A stretch of DNA of 64,000 nucleotides from Taudactylus pleione (taxonomy: Eukaryota > Chordata > Amphibia > Anura > Myobatrachidae). The first letter of the stretch is position 1. Every line of letters starts with the position of its first letter. This document shows positions 61,701-64,000 of this stretch, in pieces. The stretch covers positions 287,709 through 351,708 of the forward strand of contig JAUIMM010000724.1 in the NCBI GenBank assembly GCA_031769625.1. The letters run 5' to 3'. Below the pieces are notes generated by a model that did no database searches, was not told the origin of the DNA, and worked only from the letters and a program-made list of their open reading frames with translations. A program made the position numbers and the translations under genes.

Positions 61701-63500
61701 GTTTTCTCTTAAACGCAACATGGGAGAAAAACTATTTCACATCACATTTGTTGGTCTTTGTCTTCAACACATCCAGTGAAATTTTGAGCTGCCTGTGTTT
61801 GCTACAAGAGGAGATAACACAAAGTATGCGCTTTTGTTGTTTCCATTGCTTTCAATGCATTTTGGCCTAAAACGTGCAATTGCTGTTTTCTCTTAAACGC
61901 AACATGGGAGAAAAACCATTTCACATCACATTTGTGGGTCTTGGTCTTCAACACATCCAGTGAAATTTTGAGCTGTCTGTGTTTGCTACAAGAGGAGATA
62001 ACACAAAGTATGCGCTTTTGTTGTTTTCATTGCTTTCAATGCATTTTGGCCTAAAACGTGCATTTGCTGTTTTCTCTTAAACGCAACATGGGAGAAAAAC
62101 CATTTCACATCACATTTGTTGGTCTTGGTCTTCAACACATCCAGTGAAATTTGAGCTGTCTGTGTTTGCTACAAGAGGAGATAACACAAAGTATGCGCTT
62201 TGTTGTTTCCATTGCTTTCAATGCATTTTGGCCTAAAACGAGCAATTGCTGTTTTCTCTTAAACGCAACATGGGAGAAAAACCATTTCACATCACATTTG
62301 TGGGTCTTGGTCTTCAACACATCCAGTGAAATTTTGAGCTGCCTGTGTTTGCTACAAGAGGAGATAAAACAAAGTATGCGCTTTTGTTGTTTCCATTGCT
62401 TTCAATGCATTTTGGCCTAAAACGTGCATTTGCTGTTTTCTCTTAAACGCAACATGGGAGAAAAACCATTTCACATCACATTTGTTGGTCTTGGTCTTCA
62501 ACACATCCAGTGAAATTTTGAGCTGTCTGTGTTTGCTACAAGAGGAGATAACACAAAGTATGCGCTTTTGTTGTTTCCATTGCTTTCAATGCATTTTGGC
62601 CTAAAACGAGCAATTGCTGTTTTCTCTTAAACGCAACATGGGAGAAAAACCATTTCACATCACTTTTGTGGGTATTGGTCTTCAAGACATCCAGTGAAAT
62701 TTTGAGCTGTCTGTGTTTGCTACAAGAGGAGATAACACAACGTATGCACTTTTGTTGTTTCCATTGCTTTCAATGCATTTTGGCCTAAAACGTGCATTTG
62801 CTGTTTTCTCTTAAACGCAACATGGGAGAAAAACCATTTCACATCACATTTGTTGGTCTTGGTCTTCAACACATCCAGAGAAATTTTGAGCTGCCTGTGT
62901 TTGCTACAAGAGGAGATAACACAAAGTATGCGCTTTTGTTGTTTAAATTGCTTTCAATGCATTTTGGCCTAAAACGTGCAATTGCTGTTTTCTCTTAAAC
63001 GCAACATGGGAGAAAAACCATTTCACATCACATTTGTGGGTCTTGGTCTTCAACACATCCAGTGAAATTTTGAGCTGTCTGTGTTTGCTACAAGAGGAGA
63101 TAACACAAAGTATGCGCTTTTGTTGTTTCCATTGCTTTCAATGCATTTTGGCCTAAAACGAGCAATTGCTGTTTTCTCTTAAACGCAACATGGGAGAAAA
63201 ACCATTTCACATCACATTTGTGGGTCTTGGTCTTCAACACATCCAGTGAAATTTTGAGCTGCCTGTGTTTGCTACAAGAGGAGATAAAACAAAGTATGCG
63301 CTTTTGTTGTTTCCATTGCTTTCAATGCATTTTGGCCTAAAACGTGCATTTGCTGTTTTCTCTTAAACGCAACATGGGAGAAAAACAATTTCCCATCACA
63401 TTTGTGGGTCTTGGTCTTCAAGACATCCAGTGAAATTTTGAGCTGTCTGTGTTTGCTACAAGAGGAGATAACACAATGTATGTGCTTTTGTTGTTTCCAT
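52800..63500 (-). repeat. Tandem higher-order run with a period near 3.86 kb
   Basis: GTCTTTGTCTTC occurs at 53851, 57712 and 61754, and TAAAATGAGC at about 54,887 and 58,746. The basic spacing of about 3,860 bp is 21 monomers, several of 183 bp. One copy carries an extra two-monomer (368-bp) duplication at about 55,075-55,650, and another interval is one monomer longer. An earlier relative of the unit lies at about 41.6-44.9 kb, 11.2 kb upstream. Confidence 0.7.
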
Positions 63501-63739
63501 TGCTTTCAATGCATTTTTGCCTAAAACATGCATTTGCTGTTTTCTCTTAAACGCAACATGGGAGAAAAACCATTTCACATCACATTTGTGGGTCTTGGTC
63601 TTCAACACATCCAGTGAAATTTTGAGCTGTCTGTGTTTGCTACAAGAGGAGATAACACAAAGTATGCGCTTTTGTTGTTTCCATTGTTTTCAATGCATTT
63701 TGGCCTAAAACGAGCAATTGCTGTTTTCTCTTAAACGGA

Positions 63740-64000
63740 ACATGGGAGGAAAAACCATTTCACATCACATTTGTGGGTCTTGGTCTTCAACAGATCTGGG
63801 TGAAATTTTGAGCTGTCTGTGTTTGCTACAAGAGGAGATAACACAAAGTATGCGCTTTTGTTGTTTCCATTGTTTTCAATGCATTTTGGCCTAAAACGTG
63901 CATTTGCTGTTTTCTCTTAAATGCAACATGGGAGAAAAACCATTTCACATCACATTTGTGGGTCTTGGTCTTCAACAGATCTGGTGAAATTTTGAGCTGT
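63740..64000 (-). repeat. Divergent satellite monomers at the right edge
   Basis: The last two monomers carry CAACAGATCTGG in place of CAACACATCCAG (at about 63,789 and 63,975), together with other private changes such as AAACGGAAC and GGGAGGAAAAA. These variants were not seen elsewhere in the window, so a different satellite subfamily may begin here. Confidence 0.7.

Larger units (their letters stand above)
27900..64000 (-). repeat. 184-bp satellite array, right segment (reverse orientation)
   Basis: About 196 monomers of the same satellite, now reverse-complemented relative to 1-27899, fill the rest of the window. Many monomers are 183 bp because GTTTCCATTG becomes GTTCCATTG. No transposon or unique DNA interrupts it. 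Markers such as CGTCCATTTG, TTAGTCTTGG and GTCTTTGTCTTC recur at fixed spacings, revealing several higher-order units. No gene is supported. Confidence 0.97.

Noticed and set aside
1..64000. tRNA, rRNA, snRNA genes or telomeric repeats
   Set aside because: No cloverleaf boxes, ribosomal core sequence or TTAGGG runs were recognised by eye. A covariance-model search would be the decisive test.

Overview
The window is eukaryotic and almost entirely repetitive. About 57 kb of the 64 kb is one tandem satellite with a 184-bp monomer (consensus about 39% GC, roughly 309 copies). It is interrupted once, by an intact two-ORF non-LTR (LINE) retrotransposon of the L1/Tx1 type. No host gene, tRNA, rRNA or other unique sequence is visible. 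An ORF1 with a ZCCHC3-like region and three CCHC knuckles, joined to an APE-endonuclease/reverse-transcriptase ORF2, is best known from amphibians and fishes. I therefore suggest a vertebrate of that kind and a centromeric or other heterochromatic array; both are inferences.

Layout: (1) 1-2111, satellite in what I call + orientation. (2) 2112-9250, the retrotransposon: short 5' leader, ORF1 (2203-5364), a 36-nt intercistronic gap with in-frame stops, ORF2 (5401-8778), and a 3' UTR ending in AATAAAAAAGGAT. (3) 9251-27899, satellite again in + orientation, organised in long blocks whose marker variants recur after 25 or 31 monomers, with a nested 7-monomer duplication. (4) 27852-27899, the spacer of a head-to-head inversion junction. 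(5) 27900-64000, the same satellite in reverse orientation, itself built from larger duplicated units: a 4,965-bp tandem pair, a run with a period of about 3.86 kb, and a dispersed copy about 16.9 kb away.

The retrotransposon sits precisely between bases of one monomer, with two target bases missing and no target-site duplication. Both of its ORFs are open and carry the expected catalytic residues, so it looks recent and could be autonomous. ORF1 would package the RNA. ORF2 would nick the satellite and copy the RNA in place. The most unusual points are this clean insertion without duplication, the asymmetric inverted junction, a dyad hairpin conserved in most monomers, and the multi-scale duplication history of the array. 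I found no evidence for a new enzymatic system beyond the element.
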